DNA of 64,000 nucleotides from Fremontodendron californicum (taxonomy: Eukaryota; Streptophyta; Magnoliopsida; Malvales; Malvaceae). The number at the start of each line of letters is the position of its first letter. The first letter of the stretch is position 1. Positions 11,648 through 22,988 of the stretch are shown piece by piece. Made by a program: the position numbers and the translations under genes. Location: assembly GCA_030761205.1 (NCBI GenBank), contig JAULJL010000010.1, positions 32,626,022 through 32,690,021 on the forward strand. The letters run 5' to 3'. The notes below the pieces were generated by a model that saw only the letters and a list, made by a program, of their open reading frames with translations, did no database searches and was not told the origin of the DNA.

Positions 11648-12164
11648 TGTTGTGCGGAAGCGAATTGATATTACTAAAACCGATTTAAACACACTGAAAA
11701 AACACCGATATTTTACGTGGTTCGGCAACTGTGCCTACATCCACGGGAGGAGGAGCTTGAAGCTTTGTATTAATGGAGTTTAGAGTACAAACATATACAG
11801 AATTCAAGGTGCTACACAAGCACTGAACTCACAACTCAACACAATACCGAATTACTCTATAAACACAGAGTATTTGCTTCAACAATTTAGCTCTAACTTA
11901 CTCAACTCTACTCTACTCACTCATACTCTACATGGCTATTTATAGCCATAATATCAAGGTGTGAACACTAAGCAAGTGGCAGCCACCATAGCCACCTTCC
12001 ACCACCTATCTTGGTGTGAACACTTTGCAAGTGGTAGCCACCATAGCCACCATCCATTTGCAAGTGGTAGCTTCCATTATTGGTGGTGCAAGTGGTGCAA
12101 GTGGTAGCTCCATTATTGGTGCTAAGCCACCAAATGTGACTTTGAGCCATACCATATTCCAACA
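11648..12164 (-). repeat. 5' LTR of Copia copy 1
   Basis: 517 bp, identical to the 3' LTR apart from one 5-bp unit. No base substitution was found when the two LTRs were compared by eye, so the insertion is recent. Confidence 0.95.
11937..11944 (-). promoter_or_regulatory. TATA box in the 5' LTR of copy 1
   Basis: TATAAATA on the minus strand, upstream of the leader, gag and protease ORF. It is the likely core promoter of the element. Confidence 0.6.
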
Positions 12165-12169
12165 GATTG

Positions 12170-13027
12170 GAGTTCCATGCTTAGTATTAGATCACCTAAT
12201 GGAATTCTGACTTGTGACTATTCTATTTCTAGTTTCTCTTTTTAGATGGATTGTGAGCAACAGAGCATTGTATGATTCAAATGATTCAACAGAAGCAAAG
12301 TGGGTAAAGGGAAGATAAAAGAGAGGTTGAGAGGGTAAAACAGTTTTGACTGATTAATTTGGATCTTTCATTCATTTGGCTGTTGGATTATTGAGACTGA
12401 TCTATTCGGTTCTCTCTGGTGCTGTTTTTTTTTTTTTTAGTCTTACTTATTAGCCTTATTTTCTATGATATTTTCCTGCACCTTATCTACTCCTGTTTTG
12501 CATGTTGTTGTTGTTGTTAAGTTAGGTTTTTTAGTTATCTGCTCTGATCTTTAAGATTGTATGCATTTATTTTTTACTTATTTGTTGTCTGAGCTATTTA
12601 AGAACCTTGATGTGCATGTGCTGTTTTCAATGTGCATAGAATGGTTGAAAATGCCTCTTTGATTTTTGGATTTTTATTCTACTATGTCTGAACATCTTTT
12701 TTTCAATATTCTATCTGTAGCTCTTTGCAATCTGGGCTTTTTGTTCCTTTTCTGATATTGCTGTTGATCCGTTCGCATCATCTGTTCAAGTTTGCTTTGC
12801 ACATTGTTGCTTATAAGCTTCTTTGTGGCTTTGTGATGTTGAATCTTTGCTTTGTTTGTTTCTGTCCTTTCTTGTTGATAATCAACTTCTTTTTTCATGA
12901 CATTTTTTGCTGTCAAATTTCACCTTGTTCACCTTTTTTTGGTTTGTTTGTTGTATATACGTTTTTAGTTGGTTAGCTTGTTTGTTGTCTAATTGATTTG
13001 CGAAGCTTTGTGTCTAACCTTTGTGCT
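12170..13027. other. Intergenic region right of the Copia element
   Basis: T-rich sequence with many gtttgttt-like strings and no supported gene. It could be the 5' part of the decayed element that follows, or intron-like sequence of a lost gene. Confidence 0.5.
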
Positions 13028-14010
13028 ATGAATTGTCGTGAGTCATTGAGGTTAAATAGAGTCAGGAGGATTTAAAGTATTAGGAATCGGCGGCTTAAAA
13101 TTAGGGAAAAACATAATACTTTACAAGGTTCACCCATTGCTAATGAAGCTTTTGCCCGTACTGTTACAAGATACAATTCAGCTCCGTTAACTAATGAAAG
13201 AGTTGTTAAACGATTAAAGCAGCATTCTATTGTTAATATTGACAGGGAATTGCAAACTATTTCAATAATTTATGATGTGGCTTTTCTTCATGAGAGTGGC
13301 TCATCTTCGCTTTCTCGCGATGCGCCACACATGAATTATGCAAGTGGATCAAACAGTTCTATTAGCCACTCTCGGGCAGATATAGAGATTAGTGAGATCA
13401 GGCATCAAGCTACTGATGATAGAAATTGTGGTAAATACTTTAGCTTTAAATTAATAGATTTGGTCTTATGGTGTTCCAAGTTTTTATTGTTCTTTATAAC
13501 TTTATTTTAAAAATCTGAAGTTCAACAGGGTCTTTGGTCCAGTCTCCACTTTATGCTACATTTTCCCATGGAAAAAACTCTGTCTATGATTCCACTGTTA
13601 ATCATAAGTTCTTTATCTCAACTTGTGGATTTGCTTATTTGTCTTTGTTTCTCTTTTAGACCTTTCTGTCGCTTGGATTTTGTTAAAAGTTGTCATTTTT
13701 TTGTTATATCTTTGAAAGGTATAAGTTAATTGTTTACTGCTAACCCTGTTACAATTGGAGCTTTGTTTTTAAAGATTTTTTTTTTCATGCTCTTATTGGA
13801 CCTTTCGTTTCTGTCTTTGTTTATTTTCATAGGGAAATTTTTTGAGCCCTTTAGTTTGGGTGGTTTGAATTATGCATGTCCTTATTGTGAGGTTAAAATG
13901 TGGCATGAAGAAAGTATTGTCAGATCAAGTCACTCAAATTTGGTTGTTTTTGGTCTCTGTTGTAAAGAAGGCTCGGTAATGGCTGCACAAATTCTTCATT
14001 TTCAGAATTG
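13028..14010 (+). pseudogene. Helitron-like protein fragment (N-terminal region), decayed
   Basis: The reading frame starts MNCRESLRLNRVRR and hits a stop. It then continues in another frame with LKIREKHNTLQGSPIANEAF and VVKRLKQHSIV, runs through SGSSSLSRDAPHMNYASGS, and after an intron-like break gives SLGGLNYACPYCEVKMWHEE and FGLCCKEG. The C-x2-C...W-x-E-E...C-C-x-x-G pattern is that of the region preceding the Rep domain in plant Helitron/PIF1-type proteins. No Rep or helicase domain follows. I call it a captured or decayed fragment; it could instead be a short host gene derived from one. Confidence 0.5.
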
Positions 14011-14385
14011 ACAGAAGTAGGAGGTTCAAGCTTAAAAGAAATAGAAAAAAAGCCAATGAGAGGTATTATATGTTCCATGGAGAGCTCATTGACATTTTCT
14101 GAGAGCTGTGGGCGAAAGTCTAATACTTCTGCTGAACTTTACTTAATGCGCATTCACCCAGAAAAGAAGCCTTTGATTAGTGGTTCAAGCAATCAAGCTA
14201 ATGGAAAGAAAAGAAGTGGGAGTAACATTTCTGATAGTATATGTGTTGAGCAACCACTAGCTAAAAAATTAGAGCTTCTTGAGGAGGAAACTGGTAGTCG
14301 ATTGAAAAAGTCTGGATTGTTGGGGTCATATTTGATCTCAACAGCCAATGCAACAATGACATTGAATCTGGTCCAAAAGCAATAG
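14008..14385 (+). CDS. Unidentified ORF after the Helitron-like fragment
   Basis: An open stretch of 125 codons, rich in Ser, Lys and Glu, containing KKPLISGSSNQANGKKRSGS and PLAKKLELLEEETGS. I do not recognise it. It lies directly after the Helitron-like CCKEG segment and an intron-like break, so it may be a downstream exon of the same decayed gene, an inference from position only. The start codon is doubtful. Confidence 0.3.
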   Translation: MTEVGGSSLKEIEKKPMRGIICSMESSLTFSESCGRKSNTSAELYLMRIHPEKKPLISGSSNQANGKKRSGSNISDSICVEQPLAKKLELLEEETGSRLKKSGLLGSYLISTANATMTLNLVQKQ

Positions 14386-15690
14386 ACTTGAACTGCAGGG
14401 AATAGATCAGCTCAATGGGAATGGTTTGGAACTTTTAAGCTGGCGTGGCTGTTAGGAATATAGTGTAAGTAGCGAACTTGATCATTTAGAACCAATCTTT
14501 TGTTCATAAACTATGTATATGAACTCCAAAAACTTTTGAAAGAATATTGATATTTTGTAGAGAGAAATCTTCATTTATTCTCTCCCTCTAACTTGGAAAA
14601 CTGGCTGATGCTAAGTTGGTATAAAAACTCAAATTTCTGGTGATCAAGTTACAAAAGCTATATCTGCTAGTTCTAATGCTACTAAGATATTAGCAAGCAG
14701 ACATCTGAAACTTATAATTATATAATTGTGAATGCAACTTATGGTTGTATTGAGATTGCAGATTTGCTTTTATTTTCACAAACAATGCAACCATATGTGT
14801 ATGAAATGTGTTTAGTTACCAACTGTTCCTGCTTTTTTAAACGATATGGTAAGATGCTTGATTGGCTTCATACTCAAAAATTGAATATCCGGCACTTCAT
14901 TTTCCTAGATATTCAATGACAATGCATGAGAGGTTAAGATCTTATGCTGAAAACCTATTCGAAATTACATATTGTTTCTGTCTGACTTTTATTGCTGCTT
15001 CAATTATATAACAGCAATATGTAATCAACTATAAAAAAAAAAAAATGATATATTATATAGATTTTACCATTCCACCACTCACCTTACACAAATAAATTTG
15101 ACTTGAACATAACTTGATTTCATCTTAACATATCTTCATTATAATTTTGTAATTATTAATGTACACTGAAACTATTTTTTCGGTTAAAAAATTCAAATTA
15201 AGATGCAAATATTTTTATAATTCTTCAATTTAGTTGGTATCAATGATCAAATATTTGAATAATAGTATTGGTGAAAACAAATAATAAATTAATTAAATTG
15301 AAGAATAAGAAAAGGATAAAACGTTTACTTTGACTATGAGACCAAAAGTCAAAGGGATCCAATGACTTTATATAATCAAAGCTCAAACTAGGCTAACAGC
15401 CGAACCGAAACATTCATTAACCTCCGACCAAAATAAAAAAGAAAGAATCAAATTTATTTCTTTTCTTAGCTTTTTGCCCTTTTTTTAATGTCACTTAAAC
15501 ACCAAACCTTCCATTTCAATCTATTTTGCAAGATAAGGATAATAAATTTTTTTTAAAAAATCACGTAAAGTAGGAGAGCGAACCAAGCGGCTGGAGCCAG
15601 CCAGGAGCCAAGCCCCCTCGCGCGAATGAACGATTCAATGTTCACATAACGGCTCCGAAAAACCGCATCCGTCTGATCGCCCCCTCACCC
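14386..15690. other. Intergenic region and probable promoter of the NFRKB-like gene
   Basis: No supported gene. The stretch is AT-rich up to about 15560, then turns GC-richer (gaaccaagcggctggagcca, about 15580-15690) just before the pyrimidine-rich 5' leader. That shift is typical of a TATA-less housekeeping promoter. Confidence 0.45.
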
Positions 15691-17459
15691 GCTTGCCTTG
15701 CCTTGTATTCCACTATTCTCTATCTCCTGTTTCTCTCTTGGATAACTTCAAATCATTTGTTTTCTCTCTTTCTCTTGCCGTACCAATTATCTTTGGTCGC
15801 CTCCCTGCTTTTGTCTGCCCCTTCCTTACCTTCTCTTCCCTCTGTTTTTGTCTTTGAGAACAACCGGTTTGTTTCAAGGTACTGCTTTTTTGCTTCTTTA
15901 AAACAAAAAGAAAAAAAATCTTTTTGGGTTTTCTTTTGATTGATGATAGGAGGTACCTTTACTTCAATATATATCTCCTTGCAGTTTTTTTTTTTTTTTT
16001 TTTTTGTGTTTTGTTTCTCTTTTATTTGTGGATTTTCTTTTTCTGATTCTGGGCAATTTTTTCTTCAATAATCGTTTCAATTTAAATTGTGTTTGTTTCA
16101 ATTATAAAGGTTCTTTGTTTGTTTTTTTTTTTTTGTGTACTGAATTACTGTTGTTTTTATTGTGGATAGAGTTTCTATATCTTGCATTATTTACTATGTT
16201 CTGCTTACTGAATGCTGAGTTAAATCAATTACTACTATGCAGAGGTTGTTAAGGTGTGCGAGTTAGCGTAAGATAACGAAAGCGCCTCAGACCTTTTCGG
16301 GTGACTGCGTCTAGACACATTTTTTTGTAAGATAGTAGGCACAAAAAAAGCTTTTTGATTAAAACTCTTTTTAATTTCTAATTTTTTAATTAATTGTACC
16401 TTTAGTAAAAAACAAGATAATGTCAAACTCTTTATATTTTAATGTTTGAGTTTTCAACAACAAACATGGGACCAAAAGAAAATCATGCATATTGACCAAC
16501 AAAAGAAAAAAAAAAGTTTTTGCATGTTTTGTAGGATAAATTGGATCACTTTTAGAGTTTATTATCAAAATTGTATATCTTAAGTTTATTATATATATAT
16601 ATATATATATATATTTGCATGTTTTGCAGGATAAATTGGATCACTTTTTAGAGTTTATTATCATAATCGTATATCTTAAGTTTATTATATATATATATAT
16701 GTATATATACGAACACACATATACATATTGCGTCTTACTTTACTTCGGCAAGCGTTTTTTCTGCGCCTTGAGCCTCAAGCAATATAATGGTTCTAGCGCT
16801 TAGAGTGCTCCTTGCACCCTTGACAACACTGATACTATGTTGATTGAATACTTGGTGTAAATGGAAAATTTTCAACTTGCTTAGCTTTGTTGCCATACTT
16901 ATTTCCTTTGGCTTCAATTTAAGTTTTGACTAGCACAACTAAAAGAAAAAATAGAATCGGTATGCATCTTTTGGTTTCTTTGCAAGTAGACTATATTTTC
17001 AGACTTGATGTTGCACAAGCTGCAATGGTTGTGAAGCTCCTTTTATGGCATACATATTGGCCCACTCAATAGGGGTCCCTTCTTTCTCAAAGAAGAAAGC
17101 AAATTAGATATTTGGAATTATTTTAATGAGGTTTTGTTTTGCGGTTGTGTTACAATATCACTTCAACTTTTCGTTTTCTGATATGTTTTTGAACTGTATG
17201 TATGGATTAAAAAGCACTGGATGTCTTGTGTTTTAAATTGCTTAAACAGTCCTCTGAACTATTCTGATTCAAAGGTGATTCAAATTTGGATGTACGGCCA
17301 ATATTTTGATGATTCAAGGGCCTTCCTTTGTGGCTTATAATTCACTGATGGTTTCTAGTTTGCACATGCAGGAAAATGTTCGGTGTGAATGATCAAGAGC
17401 ATATCTTCTTGTATATTGCTACGATCTGTTTTTGCCGATTCTTTTGACATCTGGTGTCA
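15691..17459 (+). other. 5' leader exon and 5'-UTR intron of the NFRKB-like gene
   Basis: A CT-rich leader (about 15691-15878) ends caag with a GT donor at 15879. The matching acceptor is cacatgcag at 17371, followed by 88 bp of leader before the ATG at 17460. The intron of about 1.5 kb holds T-rich runs and the tandem duplication at 16520-16702. Leader limits are inferred from splice signals and composition. Confidence 0.5.
16520..16702. repeat. Tandem duplication of a 95-bp unit with AT microsatellite
   Basis: Two copies (from 16520 and from 16615) share ttgcatgtttt, ggataaattggatcactttt, agagtttattatca and tatatcttaagtttatt, and each ends in an (AT)n run. It lies in the 5'-UTR intron of the NFRKB-like gene. 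Confidence 0.85.
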
Positions 17460-20400
17460 ATGGCAGCTGATCAACGGAGAAAGCGACTGAATGGTGCCAG
17501 CATTGCTGGCTGCAATTCTCGGGACCAATACAGAACCAAAAAGAAAAAACTAGACTCACTGCATAATTTTTTAAGCACAAAATCTTGTATTTCCCTTGTG
17601 TGGGATGGGAACCAAAAAAAAGTTGTTGCCAAAGGGGAACAAATTGGCTTAAGCCAGAGGCATTTGAGGCTGTTTGTTGATTCCACACTACAGTGCCACA
17701 AAGTTTTGGCAGATGTTTTGACTCTTCCTCATGAATTTTTTCACTTAGAAAACTTGAAAGAGGTGCTTTCTTATGAGGTAATATTCTTGTTATTCTTTAT
17801 CTAAGTTGCTTCTAATGTCCTCTGTCTGCTGATACCTTGCTTTATGGAATTTACATTGAAACTGTTACAGGTTTGGAAGACTCATCTGTCTGAAAATGAG
17901 AGAAATCTTCTAATGCAGTTTCTTCCTACAGGAACAGACAAAGAGCAGGTTCTGCAAGCATTGCTTGCTGGGGATAACTTTCACTTTGGAAATCCTTTTC
18001 TTAAATGGCGAGTATATATATTTACTTTGTGACCTTTCCCCCCTTGTGGAGAATGGATCCTTTCTTCTTGTAGTTTCTGTTGCTCATGCATTATATGCAC
18101 GACAAATACATTTTCCCATAAATGCACACATGTATTGTGCAACTTTTATACTTGTGATTTATCTGCAAAGAAGTTACAGCTCTTGGCAGAATATCTGTTT
18201 TATTTCTCTAGTTCTCTTTATCAGGAGATATAGTATTTGAGGATTCTAAAGTAGAGTTTGAGCCTGCTAGATTTGACTGGAATTTATGCTTACAGGGGTA
18301 CATCTCTTTGTTCGGGTCATCTTCACCCTGATGCAGTTATTCAAGAGGAACAACGTTTAAAGGCCGAGAAGAAAGCATACTACTCAGAGTTACAGGACTA
18401 TCATAATGAGTAGGTGAAATGTAGCCAAATTTACATCTGAGTATAAGCTATTCTTGGCACAGGTGCATTTCGTGCTGATAATATGGTTTTGCTTCTTGTG
18501 GCAGTATTATAGATTTCTTGCAGAAACTGAAGGAGAAATGGGAAAGCTGCAAAGACCCAGAACAAGAAATTGAGCAGAAGTTATGGAGGTTTATATTTAC
18601 TACATGTTTTCAATTAGTGTTTAAGTGATGGTTTTTAGCAGTGGAAGGTCTTCCATGTGAAATAGGTGCTACCAACTAACATATACAATTATACATTGGC
18701 AAGGATGTGCCTTCAGGAACTTGTTTCTGAGCTTCATTGTTATAACAGCGTCATAATACGGAATACAATTCTATTGGTTGTTCAATTCTGAGCCTTTCCT
18801 CTTGTAATTGGTTGTTCAAAACAAACCTGAAGGAATAAATTTTGTGTTCACTTTTTATTCAATATGTAATTTTTTTGTGTGTGTGTGTTACGATCAAGTC
18901 TCATTTTGGGTTACATTCAATTTCTTTGGTAGGTCAAGAAGGGTTGGTGAGAAAAGGGTTTTCTCACATTCGAATGAATCAAGGCTTGGGAACTTTGAGC
19001 AGGATGTTACAGCTACTTCTGAATCTTGTTCTTGGGTTGCAGATGAGAAAGCATGCAGTAGTGATAACCAGAATTCTTCTGTTGTGAAGGGTGGAGAACT
19101 AGAAAGAAGGTAATGTCTTTCCATGGTGAACCACTATGCTGCATGTATGTCATTTTGCCCAACTTGTTGAAGTTCACAAGAGTGATTTTAAATACTGCTT
19201 TCTTAAAGTATGCTTTGCCTGAGTTTAGTACTTCATTTCCATAGTTCCTCTGCTGGTTCTCGTTTATAACTGCAGAAAGAATGTGATTCATTTATTTAGA
19301 CAATATATGAGATGTTATAACCCTCATGATCTTCATAGAGGGTTTTACAAAATGTAAGTGGTAAGATTTCTATAGAGCAAAGGTGACCCTGGACCTTTTT
19401 TCCTTATCCCCATCTTGGGTGGAATAGCTTTGAATTCTGAGCTAGGAAATTGTAGCCTGTTTATTCTTTCTAGAGTAGTTTGCTTGTTGGCTTCTTTTGC
19501 AGCACATAGTTTTTCCTCATTATTATAATATTTATCTGTAGATTGTGTGCCTGCCACAGAAAAAAAACTCCGTATAGTTTGCTGTCTAAGAGGTTTGAAG
19601 TATAAACATTTTATGTGGGATTTTTACACATCATGTTGGTAGAGTTTTTCAGGAAATTACATTGCAGATATCCTGGTGGAAGTTTCTGTGCTTGTAATGC
19701 TATTTTCAGCTCTTAGGATCACTTTTTGCTTCATTCTTGTCTTTCTTTGTGGTTTAGGTGGTTCTCAATCTTGTCATTTTTGCTTAACTAGAAATTATAT
19801 GAAACATAACTATGTTTGATAAACTTTTTGCAGCATTTAGTTCTCCTGGTTAGAATTTGTCATGGTAGCGGCACTAGTTTCTTTTAGATTTCCTCAGTTT
19901 ATTTTTATTATATAGTTAATGAATCTTGTTAGTTGTCATGGATATCAGAATGTACGAGGAAGGCTTCATCAAGGACAAAGGTAGAACTCTCTTGACTGCT
20001 TCAGATGATTCGCCGACTGTGGAAGCAAGACTCAAGAAGGGTGACAAGCTACACAAGCGCAATATTCAGCAGAGTGATGGTTCCAAATATATGTCATATT
20101 TTAAGGTCAGCAGCTGCTTTGATTGGTATAAATTGTAAGATTATATTGAGGAGGTGTTTTTTTATTTTGATAAGTTGTCTCCTTGGATTAGAATTTATCC
20201 TTTCTGGTACAGGATTAGTCATTAACTACGTTGCATGGATACGGGTACGTTAATATTATATATATATATATATATTTTTATAAAAAACTGAAATTTCACA
20301 TAATAAAATATGACACAACATAATATAAAAGATAAAATACACAAATTTCAACATGACAACATCTCAAAATAAAAAACTACAATACTTAAATTGTTCAACA

Positions 20401-22988
20401 TGACAACATTTAAACATGACTATGAAAATCAAACTCTGACAGTGTCTATCTCATTATTTCCTTGCCCATCTTCAGTGAAAAAAAAGGTCTCCAAATATGT
20501 CTTAGGGCATGATAATGCTATCGATAATGAAAAGAAGGGAAGAGAAATATGCTTTAGGGTATTAAAATGCTGAGTTTTAGTGTAAAATTTGGCCAAGCCG
20601 TACCCAAGCTGTAACCGTTCTTAATTTTTTTTTTTTTAAAATTGGTACGTACCCAGCCGTACCCAGTACGGGTACTCATGCTGCAGAGCCGTACCCATGC
20701 TTCAGAGGTCATTAATTAAACTCTGGATTAGTTGACAAAAGATGCAACTTCTGGAGGCTTTTATGAGTTTTCCTCAGCTGAACCATTGGCCAGATTCCTA
20801 GCTGATTGTTTCTACTGAGATATGGTTGTGCCATTACTGCTCTGTTATCTTGTCATTTTGTAGCTTTCATAGAAAATAAACTCAGTTCTGGCCATTATAC
20901 CATGGGATAGCGTACTAGTGATGGCTAGCATGTTTATCACGCCCTTCTGTTATATTCTTTTAAACAAGGATTTCTGTAGTATCTATTAATATTCAGCCTT
21001 CTCTCTCGCTCTCTCACATTCTTTGCGAAGTAATTACTGATTATTTGCCTTCTATGTGTTTCAGATAAGCAAGAAGCAACATGAACTTATTAAGAATATG
21101 AAGCAGTCTGGTAGAAGCATTCAATCTAGGTCTCTCAACCGTGTCTTAGGTGACATTGATAGCTTGCATGTGCAACCATATGAAGTATTCATGGAAGAAG
21201 AACAGAGGAAGTTGAGTGAACATTGGTGAGTGTTGAAGCAAACAATTGTTTCTTGAACTCTTAAATTTTCATTATACCCCTGCTCAAAGTGAGTTGTTTT
21301 TTAAATAGGTTGAGATTGGCAACGGAAGATCTCCCTGCAGCATATGCAAACTGGAGAGAAACACAGTTACAGAAATGGGAAATAACCAAGTCTTTGGAGC
21401 AAGATATGAAAGAAAAATTAAATCTGGTGCTGGAGGTTTATTTCTCTGTCCTTTGGTCTCTTCCTTTCCCCTTGTATGAGTATAGTTTGGTTGCTTGCAT
21501 AATTGTTGCTTGTTGGATATTTGCCAAACTCATTGGATCTGTGCTTCTGTTGTTATGTGGCTTTTGAACATCTTCTATGCTACTATAATATTGATCTTTT
21601 TGTTGGTGTGTCAGGATGATGATGAGGAAGACACCAGAAAGCTCCACGGTCAGGAAGACAATGTTGCTATGAACTTGGCTGTTCTAGATGTAGAGAAAGA
21701 GGACCTTGAGAATTTGCTCGAGGATCAGAAGGATACTGAAGCAACAGAGAGCGAGTCCAGCATGCAAGAGGAGGAGTCTGTTCTGGCCTTACCAAAGAAT
21801 CAGTTCCCACAGCAGATTTCTTCTATTCATAGTGGCCATGCGTTTAACCATGTGGATATGGAGTCTGAAGACGATGAGAATCTCTCAAAATCAGATAATG
21901 CTTCTTCAGATGTATCTGAGCACTCAGAGAATTTGAACACTGCCGGTGCAACTGTTAGTCAGGAAGTTCCCGTCTCTTCTGCAGAAAATGTCTGGCCAGC
22001 AGATAGCATGCCACACTCTTGCCATGATTCTACTGCAGGCCATGGATACACATCTGCTAGTGGATTGCCACTCACTTGTCAAGCCAATGAAGACCAACAG
22101 AACCAAATGATTGATCTGGAATCAGACTTGCATGAAGAAAGTACTGGGAAGGTTTTGTTGCGTGGACATTCTGAAGATGGTTCCTTTAGTTCTTATGCAA
22201 ACCAAGACCGAAATGAGCTGCTTCAGTCTTTCTTCAATGATCAGGGAATGTTGTCGTATCATAGTGAGCAGAAACAGACAGGGCTAGATTTCCAGCCCCC
22301 AAAGAACCTGTTGATGGAAGATGGTCATTTTAATGGGCAATTTCAGGAGCAGTTGCAGTCATCACTGCCATTAGAGGAGGGGCAAAAGAGGCAGAATGAG
22401 GTTTATGTGCAACAAGACATGTCAGAAAGCATTTACTCTGATGGGGTTAGATACTTGACCCCAAGACAAGAACACTTGCCTACAGGAAATATGCAGGATT
22501 GGGCTGTCCATCCTGGCCGCAGGTCTGCACCTCTCCAACATCAGTTGAATACCGGAGAATTGTTGAGTCAAAACTGGTTTGCTGGGGAGCATCAAGTTCA
22601 AGTTCAAGTTCGTGGTGAATGGGCTGGTTCTGATGGTTTTAGTGGCCCAAGTCAGAGTATGGCGAGTGGAAGCAATGCAGCAGATCAGAGCCTATTTAGT
22701 GTTCTATCTCAATGTAACCAACTTTGTTCAAGTGGCCCTTATGAAATGGGATCTACTGAGAAGTTCATTTCACAGAGGAACAATGAAATGGTGAGTAGGG
22801 GGGGCACTTCTGGAATAATTGGAAATAGTTTACAGCAAGCAGCAGCTCATCCACTTGATTATTTAGGTGGTCGGGATGCAACTACCTCAATGATGGCTGA
22901 TGAAATGGGATGGATGAGCTTGCCACATCAGAATTCTGCTTTGCATGATCCAACAGGGAAACCATATTTGAGGTCATGGAATCAGTAA
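17460..22988 (+). CDS. NFRKB-like DEUBAD-domain nuclear protein (INO80-complex type)
   Basis: Predicted 882 aa from nine exons: 17460-17777, 17871-18007, 18296-18409, 18505-18588, 18933-19109, 19949-20105, 21065-21225, 21309-21435 and 21615-22988; the lengths add up to a whole number of codons. It starts MAADQRRKRLNG with a basic, nuclear-localising-looking N-terminus. Residues about 65-180 carry the DEUBAD-like part (VWKTHLSENERNLLMQFLP, GNPFLKWGTSLCSGHLHPD). The middle is basic and coiled (KISKKQHELIKNMKQSGRS). The long last exon is acidic, then Gln/Ser-rich and disordered. Animal NFRKB (INO80G) binds UCH37 in the INO80 remodeller; the plant relative recalled is At5g13950. The second intron must use a GC donor (18008) to keep the frame. 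The 20106-21064 intron contains a MITE. Confidence 0.88.
20226..20707. mobile_element. hAT-type MITE in an intron of the NFRKB-like gene
   Basis: About 482 bp flanked by a perfect 8-bp duplication gtcattaa (20218-20225 and 20708-20715), the target size of hAT transposons. The ends form imperfect inverted repeats (left ctacgttgcatggatacggg; right, reversed, ctctgaagcatgggtacgg). The right end has a cluster of gtacccagccgtaccc strings. There is an internal (AT)n run at about 20255-20274. It has no transposase ORF, so it is non-autonomous. Confidence 0.8.

Larger units (their letters stand above)
7747..12164 (-). mobile_element. Copia-type LTR retrotransposon, recent, defective (copy 1)
   Basis: The element is complete at both ends, 4,418 bp, and lies on the minus strand. 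LTRs of 522 and 517 bp begin TGTTGTGCGG and end CCAACA on the plus strand. A 5-bp target duplication gattg flanks it (7742-7746 and 12165-12169). Inside the right-hand (5') LTR is a primer-binding site matching the 3' end of initiator Met-tRNA (11631-11644). Next to the left LTR is a purine-rich tract. The internal part holds a gag/protease ORF and scraps of integrase and reverse transcriptase. The integrase core is largely missing, the YVDD box of reverse transcriptase is missing, and RNase H is missing. It therefore cannot move alone and must have been mobilised by proteins from a related element. Confidence 0.95.

Noticed and set aside
15703..16252. Hydrophobic, Phe/Leu-rich frames that look like membrane proteins
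   Set aside because: They lie in the T-rich leader and 5'-UTR intron of the NFRKB-like gene; poly-T stretches give false Phe/Leu runs.
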